NCBI GenBank assembly: GCA_027575765.1
Contig: JANBPT010001183.1
Coordinates: 1 to 12,862 of the forward strand
DNA: 12,862 bases
Origin: Tieghemiomyces parasiticus
Lineage: Eukaryota; Kickxellomycota; Dimargaritomycetes; Dimargaritales; Dimargaritaceae
Direction of reading: 5' to 3'
In this document: positions 1-8,365 of the stretch, in pieces
Layout of the letters: every line of letters begins with the position of its first letter
How positions within the stretch are numbered: position 1 is the stretch's first letter
Translations under genes and position numbers: made by a program
The notes under the pieces: generated by a model
Seen by the model: only the letters and a program-made list of their open reading frames with translations
The model's database searches: none
Told to the model about the DNA's origin: nothing

Positions 1-392
1 TTTATCGACCGGGCCGATATCCGGGACATCGTTGTCAACGAGGCCATTTCCATGCTACAGGTCAAGACCTACCTGGCCTTGCTAGTCAGGAGCGAGAACC
101 GCATGGTCGTCCTATTTGAAGTAGGTCCCCGCCCTTGGTGGTGATAGTCAACCGCGAGTCCTTTGGTCGAATAGCTCCTACCTGACAAGATTTGCTGCCA
201 ATGGCTAACCTCCGCTAACCCCGACTTGTCGATTCTGTTGATTACTCCGCCATTTATTCGACACAGCGCCTGCTCCCAGGAACCTTGGTTATCAAATTTA
301 TATACCAAGAAGCCCGCGCTATTCTGTTTAATTCGAAACCGCAGCCGGAAAGTTTTTCCCTAGATACTTATGAGGCAAAACCTCCCCTCTAA
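1..392 (+). CDS. PIG-H (GPI15) C-terminal part, 5' end outside window
   Basis: Two exons, 1-120 and 267-392, join in phase 0. Exon 1 reads FIDRADIRDIVVNEAISM and onward, matching the family pattern of an aromatic-IP residue run, then (I/V)(Q/R)D(I/V)V(I/V)NE(A/G)I, then a YYLA-like stretch. After splicing the protein continues RLLPGTLVIKFIYQEARAIL, which matches the LLPRL...VY.G.R.ILF ending of PIG-H. Without splicing the frame stops 10 codons after base 120. PIG-H is a small cytosol-facing, ER-associated subunit of the complex that transfers N-acetylglucosamine to phosphatidylinositol, the first step of GPI-anchor synthesis. The 81 residues visible cover most of the PIG-H domain. The N-terminal hydrophobic hairpin would lie left of the window. 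The expected second arginine-like position in LLPRL is changed to LLPGT, so the tail is somewhat divergent. I am confident of the family; the exact 3' exon is inferred. Confidence 0.85.
121..266 (+). other. Phase-0 spliceosomal intron in PIG-H gene
   Basis: The donor is GTAGGT at 121-126 and the acceptor is ACACAG, ending at 266. Two GCTAAC branch-site candidates lie at 204-209 and 214-219, about 50 bases before the acceptor. Splicing joins two segments that both match the PIG-H domain in the same frame, which is the main support. The 146-base length is ordinary for a fungal intron. Confidence 0.8.
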
Positions 393-409
393 ACCTGTCG
401 TGTTGCTTC

Positions 410-415
410 ATTAAA
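410..415 (+). terminator. Possible poly(A) signal of PIG-H gene
   Basis: ATTAAA, the common variant of AATAAA, starts 18 bases after the PIG-H stop codon. TTGTGGGGT, a GT-rich stretch, follows at about 427-435. Such hexamers occur by chance and fungal signals are loose, so this is tentative. Confidence 0.3.
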
Positions 416-1419
416 CGCCGTACTTCTTTGTGGGGTCCGGGCAACTAGAATAGTGCATTGTAAGTATCCTATCGGATTCCTACGGACGATTTGATAGACG
501 GTATAGCTGAGATGCCAGATTTCGTGGCTTAGCGGCCACCACATTGTGCGCTTCAGATAAATGGCCGACCTGTCACTAACCTGTAGGCGCCGTCAGGGCA
601 AGCCGACTCACCGCAAGCCCCGGTGTCCGGCTTATAGCCTGATTCACTTTGGTGATTTCGTTATCTATACAACAGCTTGAAACAGCTACGTTGCAACGAT
701 GGTAGGGCAGTGCGTACCTCGATAATAGAATGGTTTGGGTTTCACCATTTACATTCACCACCGCCGCACTTTTTCTTACATTTCTTCGCCTCGTTTCTCC
801 CTTATTACCACTTGAAAATTCCACGACGAACATCAAAGGGGCCAGCCGCCATGGCTCCGTACTATTTTGGTCTCACGGCTGCTCATCATCCTGGTCAGCC
901 TGATTTTAATTTAAAGAACGGTACCACGTCGGCTAAAATTAACGTCGTTGCGTTTCCACTTGTTACCAGCGCCAGCCATCCAACGTACCTGTACCCCCCC
1001 TTAGCACTCCGCTTTAGCTGACTGGGATAGCCTCACATGAGCTCACCACTCACCCTCCACTGTCGATAAGAGCGACGATCGAAGGGAGCCGTAGTTGTAC
1101 AGCGAAAAAGAGAGGGGCCGGAGGAAGTGACAGGAATTTGACGTGATACACAGGGTTCCGACGGAGTGATACCAGAGTTGTGGTACGACTGTCCGGTCTT
1201 CGTCCTCTTGATCATATTTTTACACTTTCACATTCTCCCTTACTCGACCGCCATGCTACCGAGAGGCGTCGGTATCGTCAGGTGATATTGACCCCGGGCC
1301 GCCAGTTTTCCCTATGTTTCTATTTTTAGCCGCTGTTGCTCGGCCCGACAGCAATGGTCACGGCAGTGCCAACTCTACAACCCATAACAATCGACCACCA
1401 GAGAAAGTGATTGCAACAA
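416..1419. other. Intergenic, no clear gene
   Basis: About 1 kb between the PIG-H end and the next promoter. I see no domain, RNA gene or long open frame here. The only gene-like sign is a short frame with a strong start context at 851, listed separately. Confidence 0.5.
851..1021 (+). CDS. Candidate 56-codon small ORF with strong Kozak context
   Basis: The ATG at 851 sits in GCCAGCCGCCATGG, close to an ideal eukaryotic start context. A pyrimidine-rich stretch at about 760-815 precedes it, like the CT-rich leaders of fungal messengers. The 56-residue product starts MAPYYFGLTAAHHPGQPDFN. It has no signal peptide, no membrane segment and no family I recognise. No convincing intron donor or second exon follows before the next gene. 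It could be a real small protein, the first exon of a decayed gene, or chance. Confidence 0.2.
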   Translation: MAPYYFGLTAAHHPGQPDFNLKNGTTSAKINVVAFPLVTSASHPTYLYPPLALRFS

Positions 1420-1427
1420 TATAAAAT
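1420..1427 (+). promoter_or_regulatory. TATA box upstream of the 1579 gene
   Basis: TATAAAAT lies about 150 bases before the ATG at 1579. A CT-rich stretch (about 1445-1565) then runs down to the start codon, typical of highly expressed fungal genes. The distance implies a 5' leader of roughly 100-130 bases. The start site itself cannot be seen. Confidence 0.45.
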
Positions 1428-1555
1428 CCAGCATGTATCCCGTACCTTGGCCTAATTTCTCATCTACTTAGACATCTCATCACCTCTGATTCAATCATCC
1501 TGCTTCTACCCGAAGCACCTTTCCATACACACTCACTCCAATCACCTCAGTATCT

Positions 1556-1578
1556 CCCCCCCCCCTCACCAAAAAAAA
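1556..1578 (+). promoter_or_regulatory. C10 then A8 leader abutting the start codon
   Basis: A run of ten C at 1556-1565 is followed by TCACC and eight A directly before ATG at 1579. A-rich context just before the start favours initiation in fungi and supports this start choice. The homopolymers are also places where length could vary between strains or where assembly could err. Confidence 0.4.
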
Positions 1579-3457
1579 ATGCTCACCCGCATCGCTCTCA
1601 TCCCTCTGTTGGCAGGAATGCTGCTATCCCCTGCTCTGGGCCAGTCCCCGCCCCAGACCCCAGCCCTTCCTCCGGCCCTGCAGCAATCCACTAGTAGCTT
1701 CACAAACTGTCCGCTTGAAATCCAGCGCCTCATCATGAACGCCGCTGACCATGACAGCATGCCGCGTTTCCTAGAGATCTCCCGTAGTATCCGCACCGTG
1801 GCTATGACCGACCCCTGTATCCGCAGTGCCTTGGTAAGTGCGCCAGCTGTTAATAGGGATTTAATTATGGCGCAACCCATTCGAGTCATCGCGTTTATCT
1901 TGGACAATGCTTGTATCAATAGACACTCATTACTTTGACGTTGGCCGACTTCCTTTGATTGCCATGTATATGGGCTCACACGCGTGAACTAATGACTACT
2001 ATGCAAAGTGTACTACTATTTCTACTCACACTTCTAACTATTAGGCCCGCCTGCGGCTCTCCCGCGCCGCGAATTATAGCACCGAGTTTGAGGAGCTCAA
2101 CGAGGCTGCAAAGGACAGCGTGGCGGATATCTTCCGCTTTGAATTCGATGTCTTTAGTAACTTCAACCCTGACCAGATCGACTTGCCGATGGCCTTTTTC
2201 CGCGTCCACTTTCTTCAACAAGGGATTCCCCAACTTCTCCCGCTCATGGATGGGTTTATCCAGGAGGCCGAGCTTCTGGACGCAGGGTTTGGCGTTCTTG
2301 ACTACTCTGAGCTTAGTCTGGCTCAAAAGTTTTCACTGTCCCCTATGCTCTCCCTGGCGTCGGAGGGTGACGTAGATGTGCTGCTAGGCCTGCGCGACCG
2401 TCTACTCAGTTACTGCGAGGCCCCTGAGTTTCTATGGGCTATGAACCGCCACCGGGCTCCACGAATGACAGCCCTACGTGATGCAGCTGCTGAAGCTTAC
2501 CAAATTCCAGATATGTATACTTGTCCTAACGAGGGGTTCATGGCAGCCGATATGGCCATCGTGTTTGCCATGGTATCTGCGCGCAAGTTTGCCGAGCTGG
2601 GCACGTTCCTGACCGAAACAATGAACTTGGATCTGCCGACACCGGAGAGATCGGTCATGGGAGACGACGGCGGCGACCTGAATGAGGACCAGTCAGCAAT
2701 GGGCAGCCTGCCGCACAGCCCCTTCTTACAGGACCTGGCTTCCCTCCCAAGCACGAACTCCATTTCTAGCCTCGACATAGGGTCCCATACGCCCAACACA
2801 GAATTCTCCAGCGCGGGGACCCGTACGCCCAATACGGAATTCTCCGACATGGATGAAGACATGGAGGATAGGGACGACTTGATGGACGTGGAAAATGATG
2901 GAGATTTAACGCCTTACCTGCGACGCAGCACCCTCGCGTTTATGCTCATGGCTGAACTAGATCAGGACCCGCTGGCGTTCCCGCACTTCCAGGACCGCGG
3001 GATTCTGGGCTCCCTGTTGTGGCGCGTACTGGTTTGTGCCAGTGACAATGGCCTCGATAAGGCCCATCGTAAGGCTACCACTATTTGGAATGAGCAGGTT
3101 CAAATGCCGATCCCGGAGCAATTGCCAGGCGGTTGCAATGACAACTATTTCGGCCAGAAGATCATGTATGACCATAGGACCGGCAACCTGAAGTTCCTCG
3201 TTAACCGCGGCGTCTTGCATAATCGTGACTTGGCGGGCGGAGTTCCTTTCACTGCCCCCGAGGTGCCCCCCTCTTTCCATCGTCGTGAGACCGAGCAGAT
3301 GCGAGATATACTCGAAGTCAATGCTATTCTGACTGCCCACCACTCATTCCCCTCAATGGACGAAATCGATGCCGAAATCGAGAGACAAGTTGAAGGGGAG
3401 TTTTCTGATTCAGACAGCGACACAGATAGTGGCCCTTCTACCCCTGGAGAGTGGTAG
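1579..3457 (+). CDS. Secreted protein with F-box-like motif, function unknown
   Basis: Two exons, 1579-1833 and 2045-3457, give 555 residues. Residues 1-22 form a signal peptide: a short basic start, a hydrophobic core and a cut near ALGQ. After a Pro/Ser linker, residues 44-85 begin CPLEIQRLIMNAAD and carry ISRSIR and DP.IR. This follows the spacing of the F-box pattern: LP-EI, hydrophobics, then (V/I)SR..R. Splicing continues it into ARLRLSRAANYS and a helical region to about residue 290. Residues 334-352 hold a tandem TPNTEFS repeat. An acidic run follows (about 353-372), then a second ordered block with several WR/Y/F residues to about residue 520, and an SDSDSDTDS tail. I know no family with this whole layout. 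F-box proteins normally act in nuclear or cytosolic ubiquitin ligases, so a signal peptide in front is odd. The fold may be repurposed in a secreted protein. Start choice rests on the A-rich context and the signal peptide. Gene confidence is high; function is unknown. Confidence 0.85.
1834..2044 (+). other. Phase-0 intron in secreted F-box-like gene
   Basis: The donor is GTAAGT at 1834-1839 and the acceptor is CTATTAG, ending at 2044. A CTAATGAC branch candidate lies at 1989-1996, and TTCTAAC lies close to the acceptor. Joining keeps the frame, and the F-box-like helices run across the junction as SAL|ARLRLSRA. Without splicing, exon 1 reads on into a stop at about 1936. Length 211 bases. Confidence 0.8.
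2780..2851 (+). repeat. In-frame 36-base tandem repeat, two copies
   Basis: Units 2780-2815 and 2816-2851 encode GSHTPNTEFSSA and GTRTPNTEFSDM. Both keep TPNTEFS, and both contain the bases TACGCCCAA and GAATTCTCC. The repeat sits at the edge of the acidic disordered part of the secreted protein. TP and SD/SS positions could be phosphorylated or glycosylated, but that is inference. Confidence 0.8.
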
Positions 3458-3520
3458 GCCAATACGGGTGCTACAGCCAGGGCGTCCTTGGTTGTGATGA
3501 TCGCATTTAATCAATTTTGG

Positions 3521-3526
3521 AATAAA
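3521..3526 (+). terminator. AATAAA poly(A) signal
   Basis: A canonical AATAAA lies 63 bases after the stop codon at 3455-3457. TTAGTTTGTGCCTTGGT, a GT-rich stretch, follows. Position and context fit the 3' end of the secreted F-box-like gene. Confidence 0.55.
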
Positions 3527-4371
3527 ATTAGTTTGTGCCTTGGTAGACTTATTTAGGCTTCAAATTTCAGGTGGAGAACCGAGGTTCAAAAAATGGACCC
3601 GGAGGACCCCAGCCCTTGCCTCTCAAGTCAAAGTCTAACTAATTAAGGTATAGTGGGCAGTGTCGTACCTTAACACGGTGAAAGGTTAGAATAGGTAAAA
3701 GTGCCGGGCATCTTTTATTGGTGTGAATCGACATTTCCCAGTTTACAACCGATCATATTTTCAGCGATGGGGCGAGGGCTACTGGTTGGCTAAGTCTCTA
3801 TCGTGTGTAGCAATGATAGAACTTCGAGGTGGCTGCAGTTACTGATAAAGTATTGTACTGAGGTTGAACCCACCGCGGGTAAAACAATTTCCATATATGG
3901 TTGCTAATTAAATTGCGTACTGAGGCGCAACAGTAGCCTAGCCAAGCTTGTTCCATTCCTTGCAATAGAGCAGATATACTTGTCTCTCCACTATGTCCGT
4001 TTTGTCTGTGCGCAATGTAAAAATGTGGTTGCAGATGAAGTGTTTGCATAAACACAAGCTATACATGCCAAATATTAAACAATTATTACCTAATCTTGGT
4101 TTGTGTGGTAGTTGGAAACTGGGGGTGATAGGTATGGCTAATAAGATACACGAAGATAATGATATCATCAATGGAGATGCCCTCTCGTCGGCTTATATAG
4201 CTGACAGGGCTTAGCAGTGATTTATGGGTGGCGATGTGCAAGATGGGGAGGCGGATGTGTTACCAACCGAGAGGGGTCGAGTCCGGATGGTGCCGAGCGG
4301 GGCGAGTTAACTTATTCGTGTGTAAGCGAATTTTTGCTAAACTAGAATATAAGATTTATCGACGTCTTTTC

Positions 4372-4390
4372 CGACCCGGAAGCCGGGTCG
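4372..4390. repeat. Perfect 8-bp hairpin, 3-base loop
   Basis: CGACCCGG at 4372-4379 pairs with CCGGGTCG at 4383-4390 around AAG. TTTT precedes it and TATT follows. No gene next to it needs a terminator-like structure, so the role is unknown. Confidence 0.6.
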
Positions 4391-4937
4391 TATTCATTAT
4401 ATGTTGGAGTGGATTCTCGGTTACTACTGGTTGTTGTAGCTGTCGTTGGGGGGGCAATTGTTTGGCTGTGGTTGTGGATGAGTTCCATAGCAGCATTGGT
4501 CGTATGAGGGGTTTTCGCGGTTGTTTTGTCCTTGCCTATGGTCCACAGTTGGGGGGGGGGGGGTTGTCTGCTAGCCAGCGGTTGTAGATGGTGTTCGCCT
4601 TATTTGTAAGTCGGAAGAGGGTGAGCTGAACGTAAGATGAATAATGGTAGTCATAGCGAGGGTAGCAGCCGGTTAGTGGTCGTGGTGCAAGGGTGAAGGA
4701 AAGTAGAGTGAACTTTAAGGAGTGGTGTAAGGTTTGGTGGTGGTAGCGGGTGGAGATAAATCGGTGGCTAGCCGCCATACTGGCTAGGCGGTAAAGTTGG
4801 CGGTGGTCGGTTTAGTGAAGAGGGTGACCGGGTGGCTGCTGTGAGGTGCTTATTGGGTACCACACTAAGTATTATTTTATTACCAAGTTAACTTCTACTA
4901 CAATACCTTTTACTCATTATTAATTAAAATACTCAGA

Positions 4938-5069
4938 CCAAAAAGCCGGTAAGCCTTTAATGCGGCATTTTTGGCGGAGTAATACAGGAGGTGGTCCACC
5001 ATGACTCATCTCCCTAGCATCGCCCCCTGTCTCCAACCTTTGCGGTCTGACAGCTACAAGGCTTACCGG
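4938..5069. repeat. Nested inverted repeats; possible structured RNA or element ends
   Basis: A near-perfect hairpin pairs CCAAAAAGCCG (4938-4948) with CGGCATTTTTGG (4963-4974), with one bulged base. Overlapping it, CCGGTAAGCCTT (4946-4957) is the exact reverse complement of AAGGCTTACCGG (5058-5069), 100 bases away. A short palindrome GGTGGTCCACC lies between them at 4990-5000. The 12-bp arms could close an RNA domain or be ends of a small element. I see no target duplication and no known RNA family. Confidence 0.45.
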
Positions 5070-6134
5070 GTCAAGTTAAACATCCTCCATAGGGCATAGA
5101 AAAGGAGCGGGGTACGGCCCCAACCCTTTTTCTCTCCTCAGTATTCATTCGTTTTATTATTTCGCTTTACCATGCCTTCATGGCGTCTCGTGCCCCCCTC
5201 CCTTTTAGCACCGCTTTTCTGGTCCTCTTAACTTGCAGCCGTTTGGCCTTGTTGGCCCCCTAGGTGCGCCCGTCTTCACTAAGGCCCAATCTGGCATATT
5301 AACATACTGATTAGCCCAAGGAATATGATAGCTCACAAGCGTGATTATTTTTTAGTGAGCTAATGAAAGGCGTAGAAGAGTAAACGTTTAGAAGGTGAGT
5401 AAAATTGCGACTAGGCAATTAATGCTAGGTGACCAGAGTCAGCCGAAGCAGTGGCATAATCTCGTCCCAACATTTCACAATAAAAGTAGAATACCGGCGT
5501 AGATGGAAGGTTCAGCCCAGGACTTCTTAGATCAACTAGCAGCGCCGGTTTGGCACAAGCCTCAGATAAGAAGGTCGGTGACCTCCACCTTCCCTGTCCA
5601 GTCTGCGAACCATCCTGCCACCAATCAAAGAACCGCCAGCAGTACCCCGTTGAGGAGAAAGACCTAGATGGTGCCACTTGATGGGTGCTGGTGACATTGG
5701 GCGGCAAAGGTGGCCCTGACGAACCCCCGGGGTTACACTCCAGAAGGCGAAAAGGCGTTCCACAGTACTACATAGCGTCACTTCTTAAAGGGCTATCATG
5801 GGCGACTGTGAGGCGCTCAATCCCCCCCCCCCCAGCCGGCCGAGTGAAGAGCCATTTGCCTGGTCCCTGACCTGACCCCCTCCCCTTGCACCCCTCGGAT
5901 AGACTCCCCCAATCAGCCAGAACCCTCATACCGTCTAGTTTGACCCGACGACGCCCCACGCTTGGCAGCACCCCATGCAGTAACTAGCCTTCTTAGGCTG
6001 CCCCGCTTTCCACCGTATTCTCTATCGATATCTTTCAAGCACGCTTCCCCGTGGTTCTCTCCACGAAACAGAATAGCCTCGATGCATCCCTGTGCTGGCT
6101 TACCAACTTCCTCCAACCCCTACGGAGATTTAGG

Positions 6135-6152
6135 CCCCACTTCGAAGTGGGG
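6135..6152. repeat. Perfect 18-base palindrome
   Basis: CCCCACTTCGAAGTGGGG reads identically on both strands with no spacer. It lies about 440 bases past the 3' end of the minus-strand secreted gene. It could be a dimeric protein-binding site or chance; no partner copy was found in the window. Confidence 0.7.
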
Positions 6153-6508
6153 TGATTGGGGGGCTGTGGGTAGCACCAATGGTTGCTTCGGGTGCCACTG
6201 TCAGCAAAGCGGTGGTAGGCCGAGAGAATCGCAGAGGTAGAAACTACCGCATGGCTTGAGGACGAGGGCCGCGACGTAGGCCGTCCTGGGTATAGTGGCG
6301 AATTGAAGCTTAGGGGTCTACAACATCAGCCGTTTTTTATAAGAATAATGCATCTCAAGAGAGTGTCTGTGCAGAGAGCCATCCAATTGGGCTAAGCGCT
6401 ATAACGGTGACGGCGAAGAATCACCCTTCTACTCGGGAGCATGGCCTGTGCGTTACTAAACGACAGCGGGTGAAAGTAAGGGAGGTGCTCTACTCAGTTT
6501 GCTTGCAC

Positions 6509-6690
6509 TGGAGTGGCGTGGGTGTGTCTTCCCTATTAATAAACATATCTGGTGAGATGCCGTATCCTATGGGTTTCGCCAAAACCTCAGCTACATCCAT
6601 TGGAGCGGTGTAAGTACGTCTTCCCTAGTAATAAACGTATCAGGTGAGATATATCCTACGTGTTTCGCCAAAGCCTCAACGACCTCCACT
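6509..6690. repeat. Imperfect tandem duplication covering the 3' end of the secreted gene
   Basis: Units 6509-6600 and 6601-6690 both start TGGAG, then share TCTTCCCT, TAATAAAC, GGTGAGAT and TTTCGCCAAA. By hand I count roughly 80% identity with one 3-base gap. Unit 6601-6690 encodes the last part of the secreted protein on the minus strand. Unit 6509-6600 encodes a matching peptide, but in a frame offset by two because the period is 92. Only 6591-6600 of that second unit is translated, and there in the wrong frame. Confidence 0.8.
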
Positions 6691-7568
6691 GACGGGGCTT
6701 CGGTCTCTAAACTGACCATGCTATACTCGGTGCTAGCCAAAGCCAAACGCTGAACAAGGGCTCGACAATCCAGGCTTGCCCGGTGCCCTTGAACGGCATG
6801 GAAGGGTAGTGCGAACTTGACCTTTCGTGGGGTTGTGGTATCATCCGCAGTCACAAAGGCAGGCATACAGTTGGGGTTTTCTACACACTTGTGAGCGTTT
6901 CTCAGTTCCCTGACCTTGCCGGCCCACATCTTTTGGCCACTTACATTCCCGAGCCGGCCGACCATATGTCTCGATGTTTCTCCGACTCTGACTCGGATTT
7001 TGGAAGCATCTTTCTTACTGATCTTTGGAGTGAGAAGCACAGGGGTGATCTCGGCGTTGTCGAATGGAGGCCTAGAGTTTGGACGGCTACGACAGGTGTA
7101 AAAGATAGCTTCCAGCTTAGTAAGAAATTCTTCACGATTTTTGGTGTAAACATCCATGAATTGGGGATCATTTAACCAGGCTTTGATGCCACTCCATGCG
7201 AGTTTGACAGCGTAACCGGCAGAGTTGATGGTCGAAGTCATAGCATAGTCGGCCGTTTGGGAGCTTGCATCATCAGTATTGAAATGGATGAATGGTCTCT
7301 CCATGGGTGATCTACTTGTAATGGTTTCGTCAATACCATCGCCATACGTGGCGAGGACGTTGGAAAAGTCCCTAGCTACCTCGGTTGTCGGTACGGTGGA
7401 GGGACCCGGTCTGTCGAGGACGATTTTCCAAAAATTGCTAGTGTACGGATGAAGGGTTGAGGGCCTCGTAGTACTGCCCTTTTCGGTGGGGCGCATGGCT
7501 CCGGCTTGAGACGAGGGCACCAGGGCCAGCACCAGACCGATAACGAGCATGGGAAATGCGGCGGTCAT
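6591..7568 (-). CDS. Secreted protein of unknown family
   Basis: I take the ATG at 7566-7568, giving 325 residues. Its context TACCGCCATGA is strong, and it begins a clean signal peptide (MTAAFPMLVIGLVLALVPSS, cut near SQAGA). An upstream in-frame ATG at 7614-7616 adds 16 residues but has a poor context. The mature protein has a Thr/Pro/Ser-rich start and then a helical middle (AWLNDPQFMDVYTKNREEF). It has four cysteines at residues 159, 228, 234 and 268, enough for two disulfides, and a possible N-glycosylation site NVS at 208. It is intron-free. I recognise no domain or catalytic motif, so enzyme, effector and cell-surface roles are all open. The last two codons fall past the boundary of a tandem duplication, so the present C-terminus may be recent. 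Confidence 0.75.
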   Translation of the reverse strand: MTAAFPMLVIGLVLALVPSSQAGAMRPTEKGSTTRPSTLHPYTSNFWKIVLDRPGPSTVPTTEVARDFSNVLATYGDGIDETITSRSPMERPFIHFNTDDASSQTADYAMTSTINSAGYAVKLAWSGIKAWLNDPQFMDVYTKNREEFLTKLEAIFYTCRSRPNSRPPFDNAEITPVLLTPKISKKDASKIRVRVGETSRHMVGRLGNVSGQKMWAGKVRELRNAHKCVENPNCMPAFVTADDTTTPRKVKFALPFHAVQGHRASLDCRALVQRLALASTEYSMVSLETEAPSVEVVEALAKHVGYISPDTFITREDVLTPLQWM

Positions 7569-8365
7569 GGCGGTAGATCGCCCAGGCGTGGTTCTGGTGA
7601 GCCGCTGGAGTAGCATAGAAAGAGTGGGTTAACTGGTACCAGGTCAAGACAATGGGCAGGTTCGTCGGTCTGACGGAGGCCGGGGCAGTAGATAACGAAT
7701 GGCAAGGGGTAGGGAAGACACGGCGGCAGCATTGGGGTGGCAAAGGAAGGGTTTACAAGTGACAGAGCCGCGCTCTGTCCTTTTCTGTAGTCGGGCCAGT
7801 TGATACGTATAAACGACACCGATGCTAGGCTCAAAGGCGGACAGTGTGTTACCGTCGTTGCCTTCTACCGAATCATCTTGTCCATTTCTCGTCGGTCGAG
7901 TGAAGGCAAAAGAAAGTCGACCACTCCCATTAGGGCCTTACGCAGACCACCTCATACCGTAGCTACTAACCTGCGCCTTTCTGCCAATGCCACCCCTCTG
8001 TAGGTGATACCAGGCATGGTGGTAGACGCAGGGCGAACCCGATGTTCTGTGTTAACCATTCACGAAGGGGCTCCACAATTCGGTCCGTGTCACCTCGTTC
8101 CCCTTGCCGGGCCTGTCTCCATCCTCCACTCTTCCCTTCAATCGGCCCGAAGCAAAAGCCCGTGACTTGGTTTACGCTCAGAATAAATCGTCAGCCATAC
8201 TATCAACTAAACCCTATTTTTATATAAAGACATAGGGGGGCAGAGGAAACTGAGGCAATCGGGATGGCTATGTCATTGTGTGCACCATGCCTCCTCTCTG
8301 TCCCACACGGTCTCGGCCGTATGGTCTCTAGGAAGACCCCGTTCTATCGACCACGGGTAATGTAG
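7569..8365. other. Intergenic upstream of the secreted gene
   Basis: This contains the 5' side of the minus-strand secreted gene. A TTTTTATATAAAG core at about 8216-8228 could act as a TATA box on either strand, but it is far (about 650 bases) from the start at 7568. The open frames here are short and lack recognisable motifs. No tRNA or repeat was seen. Confidence 0.4.

Larger units (their letters stand above)
3527..6508. other. 3-kb intergenic stretch with inverted repeats only
   Basis: All frames were read. The open frames here are short, overlap one another on both strands, and lack domain signatures or start contexts. Homopolymers are present: G13 at 4551-4563 and C12 at 5822-5833. A/T-rich patches (about 4860-4930 and 5280-5370) alternate with G-rich ones (about 4220-4820, strongly G/T-biased on the plus strand). 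I found no tRNA. The inverted repeats are listed separately. A decayed gene or mobile element is possible but not readable. Confidence 0.5.

Noticed and set aside
4205..4300. Possible tRNA: GGTCGAGTCC resembling a B box
   Set aside because: No T-stem pairing around it, no A box at the right distance and no acceptor stem.
4228..4587. 119-codon plus-strand frame starting near a TATATA
   Set aside because: Cys/Gly/Arg-rich translation follows the G/T bias of the DNA, runs into a 13-G tract, and shows no domain or conserved motif.
5536..5781. Minus-strand frame containing GVRQGHLCRPMSP, like the reverse-transcriptase GVRQGxPLSP box
   Set aside because: No palm, YxDD or thumb motif follows in any frame at a sensible distance. 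A single eight-residue match is too weak.
6407..6613. Plus-strand frame of 68 codons over the duplicated segment
   Set aside because: It lies opposite the tandem duplicate of the secreted gene's tail. The conserved peptide is on the minus strand, so this is a shadow.
7565..7834. Minus-strand 89-codon frame upstream of the secreted gene, as an extra exon
   Set aside because: It overlaps the secreted gene's start in another frame. No plausible donor-acceptor pair joins it, and the signal peptide already begins at 7568.
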